In this document: positions 40,923 through 49,752 of the stretch, in pieces
Layout: every line of letters starts with the position of its first letter
Position numbering within the stretch: the stretch's first letter is position 1
DNA from: RBG-16-66-20 sp052386675
Lineage (GTDB): Bacteria; Pseudomonadota; Gammaproteobacteria; Burkholderiales; SG8-39
DNA length: 64,000 nt
Assembly (NCBI GenBank): GCA_052386675.1
Contig: JBQTJX010000034.1
Coordinates: forward strand, 6,978 to 70,977
Direction of reading: 5' to 3'
The notes under the pieces: model-generated
What the model was told of the DNA's origin: nothing
The model's input: the letters and a program-made list of their open reading frames with translations, nothing else
Database searches by the model: none
Translations under genes and position numbers: made by a program

Positions 40923-42236
40923 TCAGGGAGCGTGAGGCGCGTAGATCCAGAGGTCCAGCATCACCACCGCGCCAGGAACGGCGAGCGCGGGCACTTCGAT
41001 GGCGGAAAAGGGCAGGTATTGCCCGGGCAGGCGCCGGTCCCACGCGCGCCACGCGGCGTGGAAATCGGACAGGCTGGTGTGGAACTGCTGCGCGCGCACC
41101 ACGTTGGCGAGCGAGGTGCCGGCCTTGCGGCAGATTTTCTCGGCCTGCGCCAGCATGTAGTCCACCTGCAGTTCCGCCGCGGAAGCGAAATGCGGCTGGC
41201 GCGGATCGATGCGCGCCGGCGCGGCGAGCGCGCCCTTCGCGTCCACCGCCATCAGGCCGCCCACGAACAGCAGGTCGCCGGCGCGGATGGCCTGCACCTG
41301 CCCGGCGAAAGGCATCGGCACGCCGGCGTCCACGACCTGTTTCCTGGTCCTGCCGCCGCGGCGCACGCTGATGGTGTTGATCTCGATGCGGCCCACCTCG
41401 CACACGAAACCCGGGTTCGAGGTGGTGATGATGGTCGTGGCGGGAGGCGCCTTGGGGAAATGCTTCGCCCACACCTCGTTGAATTTCGGCACGTCCTCCA
41501 GGTCGCGCAGGTAGACCTGCGCCTTGACCACGTCTTCGAGCCGGTTGCCGACGCTGGCAAGCGCGGACTTCAGCTTGCGGGTGAGGATGAATTCGGTCTC
41601 CAGCTTGATGGGCGAACCCTTCCAGAGATGGCCCGCGTGCAGGCGCGCGGAAGGATCGATCGGGCCCTCGGCGGCATTGAAGGCCTCGGCGGTCTGGCCG
41701 GCGACGAACACGTAGTCACCACAGGTGAGCACCGGGCTGTAGCCGGAGCTGGCATGCACCGGCAGGTCCTTCGGACGGCGCTGCACCGGCTTCATGCCGC
41801 GCCCGGGCACGACCGCCATCAACTGCACTTCCATGTCCTGCCCCGCGGCGAGGAACTCCTGGTGCAGGTTCGAGGTGCTGGGCGGGATGTGGCCGCCGAA
41901 AAACCGGCGCCGCTCCTCGTGGTACGCGGGCACCACCTGGCCGTGGCGGTAGTACTGATCCACGCGCACCACGTGGTCGCGGTCGCCGCCGCCGGCCTTG
42001 AGCACTTTCGCGAAGCTGGCGAAGACGCGCAGCGCTTCCTTCTTGTTTTTCGGCAGGCCATGGGCCGGCGCACCGGCCTCGAGCACTTCCGGCGCCATGC
42101 CGGAGACGAAATCGGCGGTGCCCTTGTGTCCGGTGGCGAAAATCCAGCGCCCGGCACGGATACCCGGGGCATAGCGCACGCCGCCGGGCTGGATGGTGAC
42201 GGGCAGGAGCGGCTTCGTCGCGGGGCGTGAAGGCAT
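40923..42236 (-). CDS. Triple-domain Rid (YjgF) fusion protein
   Basis: 437 aa containing three Rid modules in tandem: about residues 18-145 (IRAGRWIFATGHKG ... QDMEVQLMAVVPG), 160-292 (YVFVAGQTAEAFNAAEGPID ... VGRIEINTISV) and 308-434 (LLFVGGLMAVDAKGALAAPA ... VVMLDLWIYAP). Each has the strand-helix pattern VVRVDQYY / VVKAQVYLRD / VVRAQQFH. Rid proteins are normally single-domain homotrimers with active sites between subunits, so three fused modules could form a one-chain trimer. A catalytic arginine in PARS context is not seen in any module, suggesting altered chemistry. It is third in the reverse operon. Confidence 0.85.
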   Translation of the reverse strand: MPSRPATKPLLPVTIQPGGVRYAPGIRAGRWIFATGHKGTADFVSGMAPEVLEAGAPAHGLPKNKKEALRVFASFAKVLKAGGGDRDHVVRVDQYYRHGQVVPAYHEERRRFFGGHIPPSTSNLHQEFLAAGQDMEVQLMAVVPGRGMKPVQRRPKDLPVHASSGYSPVLTCGDYVFVAGQTAEAFNAAEGPIDPSARLHAGHLWKGSPIKLETEFILTRKLKSALASVGNRLEDVVKAQVYLRDLEDVPKFNEVWAKHFPKAPPATTIITTSNPGFVCEVGRIEINTISVRRGGRTRKQVVDAGVPMPFAGQVQAIRAGDLLFVGGLMAVDAKGALAAPARIDPRQPHFASAAELQVDYMLAQAEKICRKAGTSLANVVRAQQFHTSLSDFHAAWRAWDRRLPGQYLPFSAIEVPALAVPGAVVMLDLWIYAPHAP

Positions 42237-42290
42237 GCGGAAAGACTAGCGCATTGCGCCCGCGCCGGTGTTCCGCGAGGCGAGATGGCC

Positions 42291-43370
42291 CTAGGCGCTG
42301 CGGTACTTCTCCACAGCACCCTTCGCCAGCACCATGCCGTGCCCATGCCGCTCCGGGATGCGGATGGCGCCGTTCACGCATTGCGGCAGCGCCTCGAACA
42401 GGTCCGCCGGCATCCAGTCCATGAGCTCCACCAGGAAGCCGTTGGCCAGCGTGCCGCAGACCTGGATGGACAGCTCGTACACCACGTGCGGCGAGACGCG
42501 GATGCCATGCGCCGCCGCGAGGTGGCCGATCTTCAGCGTCTCGCTGTAGCCGTTGGCGCGGCAGATGTCGGGCATGAGGTAGCGCGCGGCGCGGCGCTCG
42601 ATGAGGTCGCGGAATTCGTAGCGGTTGTAGTGGTTCTCGCCGGTGGCGACCGGGATGCGGATCGCGGCGGCGACCTCGGCGCAGGCGGCGTTGTCGTCCG
42701 AGTTGACCGGCTCCTCATACCAGACCAGGTCGAATTCCTCCAGCAGCGCGGCCTGGCGGATGTTGCCGGTCAGGTCGAGCTTCTGGTTCACGTCGACCAT
42801 CATGCTGACGCCGGGCCCGAGCGCTTTCTTCACCGCCGCGACCCGCTTGCGGTTCATTTCCGGGTCGGGATGGTGAATCTTCATCTTGTAGTAGCGGCAG
42901 CCCATGGCGGCGTAGCGCTCGGCCTCGCCGATGAGGTCGGCCTCGGTGTAGTTGCCCCAACCCCCGGAGCCGTAGCAGTCGGCGCTGTCGCGCACCGCGC
43001 CCCAGAGCTTGTACAGCGGCAGTTCCGCCGCCTTGCCCGCGATGTCCCACAGGCCGATGTCCAGCGCCGAGAGCGCCATCCCGGCGATGCCGACGCGGCG
43101 CACGCCGCGGTCGCCGCGATACATCTTCTCCCACAGCTTCTCCACCGCGAGCGGGTCCTCGCCGAGGAGCAGGGGCTTCAAGCGCGTCTCCAGGTAGGCG
43201 AGCACGCTCTCCGCGCCGCCGCCGCCGAACACCAGGCTGTAGCCCAGGCCCTGCAGCCCCTCGTCAGTGGCGATCTGCGCCACCACCAGCTTGTGGTGCG
43301 GGAAATCCAGCGCCATGGGCTTGGGCGGCGCAACCGTGAGGACACAGGCCTCGATCGCAGTGATCTTCAT
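42291..43370 (-). CDS. Mandelate racemase/muconate lactonizing enzyme-family protein
   Basis: 359 aa from ATG 43370. Enolase superfamily, mandelate-racemase subgroup: the KxK base pair in YYKMKIHHPD, metal ligands Asp in VDVNQKLD, Glu in YEEPVNSDD and Glu in ATGENHYN, and a base histidine in SPHVVYEL. It takes a proton alpha to a carboxylate, leading to racemisation or dehydration of an acid sugar or hydroxy acid. The binding-loop residues do not allow a substrate call. It starts 1 nt after the DUF1330 stop codon. Confidence 0.9.
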   Translation of the reverse strand: MKITAIEACVLTVAPPKPMALDFPHHKLVVAQIATDEGLQGLGYSLVFGGGGAESVLAYLETRLKPLLLGEDPLAVEKLWEKMYRGDRGVRRVGIAGMALSALDIGLWDIAGKAAELPLYKLWGAVRDSADCYGSGGWGNYTEADLIGEAERYAAMGCRYYKMKIHHPDPEMNRKRVAAVKKALGPGVSMMVDVNQKLDLTGNIRQAALLEEFDLVWYEEPVNSDDNAACAEVAAAIRIPVATGENHYNRYEFRDLIERRAARYLMPDICRANGYSETLKIGHLAAAHGIRVSPHVVYELSIQVCGTLANGFLVELMDWMPADLFEALPQCVNGAIRIPERHGHGMVLAKGAVEKYRSA

Positions 43371-43371
43371 C

Positions 43372-43665
43372 TCAGGGGGCGCCCTCGACGATGCGGAAAT
43401 CGCGATCAACGCCGTCGCCCAGCGCCTTCAGCGCGGCCTGGTAGGCGGGGCCGTCATGCACCGCGTGGGCGGCGGCGAGGCTTTCGAACTCCACCACCAC
43501 GGTGCGCTGCATGACACCGTTGTCGTGCACCTTGTCCGGCATGCCGCGGACCACGAAGCGCCCGCCGGCGCCCAGGATCGCCGGGCCGGCGAGCGCGGCG
43601 TAGGCGGCGAGCGCGTCGGGTTTATGGATGGCGCGGTAGCAGGAAATCCAGTAGGCCTTGGCCAT
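43372..43665 (-). CDS. DUF1330 protein
   Basis: 97 aa with AGGAGCACACC before ATG 43665. Ferredoxin-like dimeric alpha/beta barrel pattern: KAYWISCYRAIHKPDALAAY, AAAHAVHDGPAYQAALKALG and a C-terminal RDFRIVEG. Family function is unknown; members often accompany catabolic operons. It is first in the reverse operon DUF1330-MR/MLE-triple Rid-Bug-Rid. Confidence 0.9.
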   Translation of the reverse strand: MAKAYWISCYRAIHKPDALAAYAALAGPAILGAGGRFVVRGMPDKVHDNGVMQRTVVVEFESLAAAHAVHDGPAYQAALKALGDGVDRDFRIVEGAP

Positions 43666-43727
43666 GGTGTGCTCCTCAGTTTGAATCCGACTATGATGCC
43701 TGAACGCAACCACCAGCGAGACTTCGC

Positions 43728-44702
43728 ATGAAATCGTTCCGCCCGCGTTTGCTTGTGCTGCTCGTGCTCGCCTGCGGCCTGGCACCGGTGGCGGTCGCGC
43801 AGAGCTATCCTGCCCGGGCTGTCCGCTTCGTGGTGCCCTTCCCGCCGGGCGGCGGCGTGGACATCGTCGCGCGCTCGATCGGCGAAAAGCTCTCGCAGCG
43901 CCTGGGGCAGCCCGTCGTGATCGACAACAAGCCCGGCGCCGGCACCACCATCGGGACGGATGCGGCGGCGAAGAGCGCACCCGACGGCTACACGTTCCTG
44001 GTGGGCCCGATCGGCGGACAGGCGATCGTGCTGCTCATGCACAAGAAGCTCAGCTTCGACATCCGGCGGGACTTCGCGCCGGTGACGCGCATCGGCTACG
44101 GCACGGTGGCGCTCATCGTGCCGCAGTCCTCGAAGGCCAGGTCGGTCGCCGACCTTGTTGCCCTGGCCAAGGCCAGCCCGGGGAAACTGACCTACGCGTC
44201 CTCCGGCGTGGGCGCGCTCATCCATCTCACCGGGGAAATGTTCACGCAGGCTGCGGGAGTGAAGATGGTCCATGTGCCCTACAAGGGGACGACCCAGATC
44301 CTGCCGGACCTCCTCGATGGGCGCGTGGACATGGCGCTGGACAGCCTGCCCGCCTACCTCCCGCACCTGAAATCCGGCAAGGTTCGCGCGCTGGCGGTGG
44401 CCGCGCGCAAGCGCTCGGCGCAGTTGCCGGAGCAACCAACCCTCATCGAGTCCGGCCTCTCCGGCGTGGTGTCCGCGACCGACTACGCGCTGTTCGCACC
44501 GGCCGGTACCCCGAAGGAGGCGATCGCGCTCGTCAATCGCGAGACCAATGCGGTCCTGCAAATGCCCGACCTGCGCGCCAAGCTGCTCGCACAGGGCATC
44601 GAGGTCTCGGGGAGCACGCCGGAGGCGCTCAAGGACGAGCTGCTGGAGGAAATCGCGAAGTGGGCGAAGGTGATCCAGCAGGGGAATATCAAGGTGGATT
44701 GA
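43728..44702 (+). CDS. Bug/TctC-family periplasmic solute-binding protein (6 of 7)
   Basis: 324 aa. The signal peptide (about residues 1-25, ending VAVAQ) precedes YPARAVRFVVPFPPGGGVDI, DNKPGAGTTIGTDAAAKSA and HVPYKGTTQILPDLLDGRVD. It is divergent from the DUF1330 operon (62 nt between starts) and may be regulated with it. Confidence 0.92.
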   Translation: MKSFRPRLLVLLVLACGLAPVAVAQSYPARAVRFVVPFPPGGGVDIVARSIGEKLSQRLGQPVVIDNKPGAGTTIGTDAAAKSAPDGYTFLVGPIGGQAIVLLMHKKLSFDIRRDFAPVTRIGYGTVALIVPQSSKARSVADLVALAKASPGKLTYASSGVGALIHLTGEMFTQAAGVKMVHVPYKGTTQILPDLLDGRVDMALDSLPAYLPHLKSGKVRALAVAARKRSAQLPEQPTLIESGLSGVVSATDYALFAPAGTPKEAIALVNRETNAVLQMPDLRAKLLAQGIEVSGSTPEALKDELLEEIAKWAKVIQQGNIKVD

Positions 44703-44753
44703 CCTGTTTACTCCGCCTGTTGCCGGGTTGGACCACGCTCGGCCGGATTTCGT

Positions 44754-44767
44754 TTGATGCAGGTCAA
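44754..44767. promoter_or_regulatory. FNR/ANR-like box upstream of the HD-GYP sensor gene
   Basis: TTGATGCAGGTCAA matches TTGAT-N4-ATCAA at nine of ten fixed positions. It is centred about 60 nt before ATG 44821, a workable activator position. The remaining 118-nt intergenic sequence shows no other clear signal. Confidence 0.5.
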
Positions 44768-44820
44768 ATCCGGTCAAGCGCAAGGGCCCAGCATGCCGGA
44801 GTGACGTCACGGGCCGCCGA

Positions 44821-46896
44821 ATGAGATCCGGTTCCTCCATGCGCGTGGCAGTCGGTTACGCCATCGGCGCCGTTGTCTACCTGTTTCTCTCGGACTCGAT
44901 CGTTCATCTGCTTCAGCTCGGCGATGACATCGAGTTCGAGATCGGCCTGGTCAAGGGCCTCGGATTCGTCGTCGTGACGGCGCTGCTGCTGTTTGGGTTG
45001 CTCCTGCGCCATCAGCGCGGGCTGGAGCGGATGGATCGCCTGCGACGGATGCTGGTGGAAGTCGGCAGGCTGGTGGCGATGGGCCTGGACCGCGATGCCC
45101 TTTTCGACGGCGTGTGCAAGGCGGCGGTCAGTCAGGGTGGCTTCCGGGCTGCCTGGATCGGTATCGTCGACTCGAATGGCAAGGTCCGGCTGGCGACGCG
45201 CTGTGCGGTCGACGGAGGCGGAGCGGATCTGGTTCATGCCCATGAGGCGTTCCTGAACGCAGGTGGTCCAGGTCCGGCCTGCATCGCGACTTCTCCGGGG
45301 GGCTGCGCGTGGGCCGGCAACTTGCGCACGAATCCGGCGCTGGCGCCATTGCATGACGCCGCGGGGCTGGTCGGCATCCAGGCAGCGGCCGCCCATCCGC
45401 TTCGAGAGCATGGCGAGGTCATCGGGGCGCTGTTCCTCTATTCGGAGTGCGGGGGATTCTTCAATCACGAGGTCCTGGAAACCCTGGAACGCCTCGCCGG
45501 CGACCTCTCGTTCGGCCTCGACCAGGTCGCGAGGCGCCATGCGGTGCAGACGGCGACTGCCGTCATCGAATCCAGTCCCGTAGTCCTGTTCCGCTGGCGT
45601 GCGGACCCCGGCTGGCCAATCGAGTTCGTTTCACAGAACGTGCAGCGTTGGGGCTATCGGCCGGCTTCGCTGATGGCGGGGCAGCCGCCGTTCTCCGCGC
45701 TGGTTCATCCTGGAGATCTCGATCGCGTCATGGGCGAAGTCCGGCGCCATACGGACGAAGGGCAGGTCGAGTTCGAGCAGTCCTACCGATTGATCACGGC
45801 ATCCGGCGAAGAGCGGTGGGTCGAGGACCGAACGACCGTGGAGCGGGATGCGCAGGGCCGGGTGCTCCGCTATCAGGGCGCGATTGCCGACGTGACGCAA
45901 CGCAGGGCGGTCGAGCGGGAACTGAAGGAAAGCGAGTTGCGCTACAGGGCGCTGGTGGAGCAGTCGCTGGCGGGCATCTACATGATCGACGACGGCCGGG
46001 TGATCTACATGAATCGGCGCGCCGCGGAGATCTTCGGCTACGCGGCCAGCGAAGTCATCGGCATGCCGATTGCCGAGTTCGTGCTGGAGCGGGATCGTCC
46101 GTTGGTGATGGAAAATCTGCGCCGGAGAATGGACGGCGAGATCGCCAGCATCCAGTACGAGTTTCAGGGCGTCCGCAAGGATGGAAAGCAGGTCCTGGTT
46201 GGCGTCCATGGAACTGTCGCGCAGGTCCAGGGCAGGCGCGTGATCCTCGGCGTGCTCCAGGACATCACCGAGAAGCGGCTGACCGAGGAAACCATCCGGG
46301 ACTATGTCGCGCGACTGGAGTCCGCGGTCCTCGGCACCGCTGCCGCGGTATCACAGATGGTCGAGTTGCGGGATCCGTACACAGCGGGCCACGAACGCCG
46401 CGTTGGGGAACTTTCGGCTGCCATCGCTGCGGAAATGGGATCGAGCGAGGACATGCAGCGAGGCCTGCGCGTCGCCGGCGCCGTCCACGATGTCGGCAAG
46501 ATCATGGTGCCGGCCGAGATTCTCGCCAAGCCCGGGCGTCTCACCGCGGTTGAGTTCGAATTGGTGAAACAGCATGCGCAGCAGGGCTACGAAGTGCTGA
46601 AGGATGTCGCGTTTCCGTGGCCCGTGGCGGAAGTGGCGCGCCAGCACCACGAACGGCTCGACGGCAGCGGGTATCCGCGAGGATTGAAGGGCGGCGACAT
46701 CCTCCCCGAGGCGCGCATCCTCGCCGTTGCGGACGTCGTAGAATCGATGTCCTCGCATCGGCCTTATCGCCCCGGACTGGGGCTGGCGCGTGCGCTGCAG
46801 GAGGTGGAAAGCAACTCCGGCAGGCTCTACGACCCGAAGGCGGTGGCCGCGTGCCTGCGGCTGTTCCGGGACAAGGGTTACGCCATCCCGGACTGA
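44821..46896 (+). CDS. Membrane GAF-PAS-PAS-HD-GYP protein, probable cyclic-di-GMP phosphodiesterase
   Basis: 691 aa. Two N-terminal membrane helices (about residues 8-30 and 45-63), a GAF domain (about 80-235), two PAS domains (about 245-365 and 375-490, the latter ending GVLQDITEKRL), then HD-GYP (about 500-690). HD residues are in AVHDVGKIMVP and the GYP motif in RQHHERLDGSGYPRG. It probably hydrolyses cyclic di-GMP in response to a signal at GAF or PAS. The FNR-like box suggests oxygen-linked expression. ATG 44839 is an alternative start. Confidence 0.9.
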   Translation: MRSGSSMRVAVGYAIGAVVYLFLSDSIVHLLQLGDDIEFEIGLVKGLGFVVVTALLLFGLLLRHQRGLERMDRLRRMLVEVGRLVAMGLDRDALFDGVCKAAVSQGGFRAAWIGIVDSNGKVRLATRCAVDGGGADLVHAHEAFLNAGGPGPACIATSPGGCAWAGNLRTNPALAPLHDAAGLVGIQAAAAHPLREHGEVIGALFLYSECGGFFNHEVLETLERLAGDLSFGLDQVARRHAVQTATAVIESSPVVLFRWRADPGWPIEFVSQNVQRWGYRPASLMAGQPPFSALVHPGDLDRVMGEVRRHTDEGQVEFEQSYRLITASGEERWVEDRTTVERDAQGRVLRYQGAIADVTQRRAVERELKESELRYRALVEQSLAGIYMIDDGRVIYMNRRAAEIFGYAASEVIGMPIAEFVLERDRPLVMENLRRRMDGEIASIQYEFQGVRKDGKQVLVGVHGTVAQVQGRRVILGVLQDITEKRLTEETIRDYVARLESAVLGTAAAVSQMVELRDPYTAGHERRVGELSAAIAAEMGSSEDMQRGLRVAGAVHDVGKIMVPAEILAKPGRLTAVEFELVKQHAQQGYEVLKDVAFPWPVAEVARQHHERLDGSGYPRGLKGGDILPEARILAVADVVESMSSHRPYRPGLGLARALQEVESNSGRLYDPKAVAACLRLFRDKGYAIPD

Positions 46897-46905
46897 CCAG
46901 GTCGC

Positions 46906-47211
46906 CTAGAAGTCGTCCGCCTTCACGTTGGGCTTGCCCCTCAGCATTACCTCCGGGCCCTTGCTGCCGGCGGTACGCTCATAGACGCCATCTCCTGCCT
47001 TCTTGTACTGCGTCATGCCCAGGTCCGCGATCTTCTTCGGCGTGTAGCTGTACTTGCCGCCCAGCGCAGGCGCGCCGATGAGGCGCTCCACCGGCTGCCG
47101 GCAGCTGGGGCAATGGGTCAGCTTGGGCTCGGAGATGCGCTGCATCACCTCGAAGGACCCGGTGCACTTGCCGCAGGTTCCGCTGAGCGGTCTGTAATCG
47201 TAGCGGGGCAT
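46906..47211 (-). CDS. FmdB-type zinc-ribbon protein
   Basis: 101 aa. MPRYDYRPLSGTCGKCTGSF, then HCPSCRQPVERLIG: the two CxxC pairs of the FmdB/CxxC_CxxC zinc ribbon. A C-terminal low-complexity tail follows. The role is unknown; relatives are linked to amidase and porin regulation. Its -10-like TAAACT ends 6 nt before ATG and overlaps the divergent TACAAT of the rhodanese gene. Confidence 0.88.
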   Translation of the reverse strand: MPRYDYRPLSGTCGKCTGSFEVMQRISEPKLTHCPSCRQPVERLIGAPALGGKYSYTPKKIADLGMTQYKKAGDGVYERTAGSKGPEVMLRGKPNVKADDF

Positions 47212-47233
47212 GGCGCGAGTTTACAATGGCGCC

Positions 47234-47644
47234 ATGGCACTCGTGAAAAAAGGCATCAAGCAGCTCATCGCGGAGGCGGAGGCCCGCTCGAGGGGTATCT
47301 CCATCGAAGACTCGAAGAAGCGCATCGGCGACCCGGCCACGGTGTTCGTGGACCTGCGCGATGTGCGCGAGCTGGAGCGCGACGGCATGATCCCGGGCGC
47401 CTTCCACGCGCCGCGCGGCATGCTCGAATTCTGGGTCGACCCGGAAAGTCCCTACTACAAGCCGGTGTTCGCCGAGGGCAAGACCTTCATCCTGTACTGC
47501 CAGGCGGACTGGCGCGGCACGCTGGCTGCGGCAACGCTCGCCGACATGGGCATGCAGAACGTGCTGCACATGGAAGGCGGCTTCGGAGAATGGAAGAAGG
47601 CGGGCGGCCCCACTGCCGAGCGTCCCGACAGGAAAAAATCCTGA
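47234..47644 (+). CDS. Rhodanese-like protein
   Basis: 136 aa from ATG 47234. ATVFVDLRDVRELERDGMIP, HAPRGMLEFWVD and the active-site loop ILYCQADWRGTLAA with catalytic cysteine; then HMEGGFGEWKKAGG. A single-domain sulfurtransferase with a short N-terminal helix. TACAAT ends 6 nt before the ATG with no Shine-Dalgarno sequence, so the message is probably leaderless. Confidence 0.92.
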   Translation: MALVKKGIKQLIAEAEARSRGISIEDSKKRIGDPATVFVDLRDVRELERDGMIPGAFHAPRGMLEFWVDPESPYYKPVFAEGKTFILYCQADWRGTLAAATLADMGMQNVLHMEGGFGEWKKAGGPTAERPDRKKS

Positions 47645-47670
47645 TCGCCGCTTCGTAGCCGAGTGGTCCT

Positions 47671-48291
47671 GTGACAGAACTGTCCTGCTTCTACAGCCTG
47701 TCCTCGCCCTGGGCCTACCTGGGCGGGCCGCGGCTGATGCAGATCGTGCAGCGGCACCAGGTCAACCTGGTGCTCAAGCCCTATGACTTCCAGGACGTGG
47801 CGCCGAAAAATGGCGGCATACCGTTGCTCACGCGCCCGGATGCCCGCCGCAGCTACCACGCGCTTGAACTGGACCGCTGGCGCCAGCACCTGGGCATGCC
47901 GCTCATCCTGGAGCCGAAGCACTATCCCCGCGACGGCAAGCCAGCGGGCTGGAACAAGCCCGCCGGCTGGATGGTGATCGCGGCCCAGGCGCGAGGGCTG
48001 GACGCGCCGCGCCTGTCGCACGCGCTGCTGCGCGCGTTGTGGGCCGAGGAGCGAGATACCTCGGACGCGGACGTGCGCCGCGCGATCGCGGACGAGAACG
48101 GCCTGCCCGGCGAGGCGCTGGTGGCCGAGGAGCGCAGCGCAGCGGTGCAGAAGCTCTACAGGGCCAACAGCGAGGAGGCTGAGCGCCTGGGCGTGTTCGG
48201 CGCCCCGACCTACGTGCTGGAGGGCGAGCGCTTCTGGGGACAGGACCGGCTGGCGTTTCTCGACCGCAAGCTCGAGACGATGGAAAAGTGA
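47671..48291 (+). CDS. 2-hydroxychromene-2-carboxylate isomerase/DsbA-like protein
   Basis: 206 aa from GTG 47671. Thioredoxin-fold kappa-class type: LSCFYSLSSPWAYLGGPRLM, where the CxxC is replaced by SSPWA (the active-site serine of HCCA isomerases), and the cis-proline motif GVFGAPTYVLEG. It uses glutathione in naphthalene-type breakdown when specific; the exact substrate is unknown. It follows the rhodanese gene by 26 nt and overlaps the MFS gene (GTGA). Confidence 0.88.
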   Translation: MTELSCFYSLSSPWAYLGGPRLMQIVQRHQVNLVLKPYDFQDVAPKNGGIPLLTRPDARRSYHALELDRWRQHLGMPLILEPKHYPRDGKPAGWNKPAGWMVIAAQARGLDAPRLSHALLRALWAEERDTSDADVRRAIADENGLPGEALVAEERSAAVQKLYRANSEEAERLGVFGAPTYVLEGERFWGQDRLAFLDRKLETMEK

Positions 48292-49538
48292 GCGCCGTGA
48301 ATCCCGCGCGGCGCCGCGACATGATCCTGCTGCTGGTGCTCTCGGGCACCATCATTTCCATCTGCATGGGCCTGCGCCAGAGCCTGGGCCTGTTCATGCG
48401 CCCGATGACGCTGGACGCGGGCATCTCGGCGGCGACCTTCGGCTTTGCCATCGCGCTGCAGAACATCGTCTGGGGCATCAGCCAGCCTTTCGTCGGCGCG
48501 CTCGCCGACAAGTACGGCCCGCGCCCGATCCTGGTCTGGACCGCGATCGCCTATGCCGCGGGCATGGCGCTGATGGCGTTCTCGCGCGGTGAGCTGATGC
48601 TGGACGTCGCCGGCTTCCTCCTCGGCGTGGGTACCGCCGGCACGGCCTTCGGCGTACTGATGGGCGTGGTGACGCGCGCCACGCCGCCGGAGAAGCGCAG
48701 CCAGACCGTGGGCCTGGTGGCGGCCTCCGGGTCCCTGGGCACCATGCTGCTCGCGCCCATCGGGCAATCGCTCATCGACGGCTTCGGCTGGCAGGCGGCG
48801 ATGCTCGCCTTCGCCGTGATCGCCAGTTCCATGGCGCTGTTCGCGCTGCCCATTCGCGGCCTGGCCGTGCGCCTGGACGCCGAACCGGTGGCGGCTACCG
48901 CCGCGACGCAGCCGCTGGGCGATGCGCTGCGCGAGGCCATGGGCCACCGGGGGTACCTTTTCATGACGCTGGCGTTCTTCGCCTGCGGCTTCCAGCTGGT
49001 GTTCATCACCACGCACCTGCCGGCCTACCTGCAGTTGTGCGGCGTGGCGCCGGGGGTCAGCGCCACCGCGCTCGGCCTGATCGGACTGTTCAACACCATC
49101 GGTACCTACACCTTCGGCCTGCTCGGGGCGCGCTACAGCCAGAAGCGGCTGCTGGCGGGAATCTACCTGCTGCGGACCCTTTTCATCATCGGCTTCCTGC
49201 TGGTTCCCATCAGCGCCACCACCACGCTGGTATTCGCCGCCGCCATGGGAATGCTGTGGCTGGGCGTATCGCCGCTGGTCACCGGCATCATCTCGCGGGT
49301 CTTCGGCCTGACCCACTTTGGCACCCTCTACGGGGTGGTGTTCTTCAGCCACCAGCTGGGCTCGTTCTTCGGCGCCTGGATGGGCGGGCTGGTATTCGCC
49401 CGCACCGGCAGCTACGACTTCGCCTGGGGCGCGTTGATCGCCATCGGGCTCACGGCCTTCACGCTGCAGTGGCTGATGGACGACCGGCCGCCGGCGGAAA
49501 TGCGCAGGTCCCGGGCTCCGGTGCCGGCGATGGCGTGA
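48288..49538 (+). CDS. MFS transporter
   Basis: 416 aa from GTG 48288, 12 predicted membrane helices. The inter-helix 2/3 motif is GALADKYGPRPILVWTAIAY (the MFS signature G-x-L-a-D-r-x-G-r-r). It resembles the oxalate/formate and monocarboxylate antiporter branch (FMRPMTLDAGISAATFGFAI). It probably moves an organic acid. It is coupled to the HCCA-isomerase-like gene, so the substrate may be an aromatic or keto acid. Confidence 0.9.
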   Translation: MSAVNPARRRDMILLLVLSGTIISICMGLRQSLGLFMRPMTLDAGISAATFGFAIALQNIVWGISQPFVGALADKYGPRPILVWTAIAYAAGMALMAFSRGELMLDVAGFLLGVGTAGTAFGVLMGVVTRATPPEKRSQTVGLVAASGSLGTMLLAPIGQSLIDGFGWQAAMLAFAVIASSMALFALPIRGLAVRLDAEPVAATAATQPLGDALREAMGHRGYLFMTLAFFACGFQLVFITTHLPAYLQLCGVAPGVSATALGLIGLFNTIGTYTFGLLGARYSQKRLLAGIYLLRTLFIIGFLLVPISATTTLVFAAAMGMLWLGVSPLVTGIISRVFGLTHFGTLYGVVFFSHQLGSFFGAWMGGLVFARTGSYDFAWGALIAIGLTAFTLQWLMDDRPPAEMRRSRAPVPAMA

Positions 49539-49571
49539 CCGCAGCTTTCTTCCTCATTGGTAAAATACGCC

Positions 49572-49745
49572 ATGGACATGAGCGCACAGGAAATCCAGGA
49601 GTTCTGGCACGGCTTCTGCGAACGCCAGAAGGTGCCCCCGGCGCTGCGCGCCGAGGGCGACAAGGAAATCGCCGCCGACCCGGAGTTCTGGGCCGACCAC
49701 ACCATGTGGGACCTGGTGGAGAAGCTGAAGGCGAAGAAGTCCTAG
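49572..49745 (+). CDS. Small conserved-looking protein, 57 aa
   Basis: ATG 49572. Helical, acidic-basic: EIQEFWHGFCERQKVPPALR, then DPEFWADHTMWDLVEKLKAK. The even spacing of Trp and Phe and a strong TAAAAT ending 5 nt before ATG support a real gene. No family is recognised. It ends 7 nt before the convergent metallo-beta-lactamase-fold gene. Confidence 0.65.
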   Translation: MDMSAQEIQEFWHGFCERQKVPPALRAEGDKEIAADPEFWADHTMWDLVEKLKAKKS

Positions 49746-49752
49746 TCAGGCA

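Noticed and set aside
43692..43697. TATGAT as a leaderless-type -10 box for the Bug gene at 43728
   Set aside because: It ends 30 nt before the ATG, so it does not fit the 5-7 nt pattern and would give a normal leader.
47671..48291. Second selenoprotein candidate of the DsbA fold
   Set aside because: The active-site region reads SSPWA with ordinary serine codons and has no in-frame TGA; it is a normal HCCA-isomerase-like protein.
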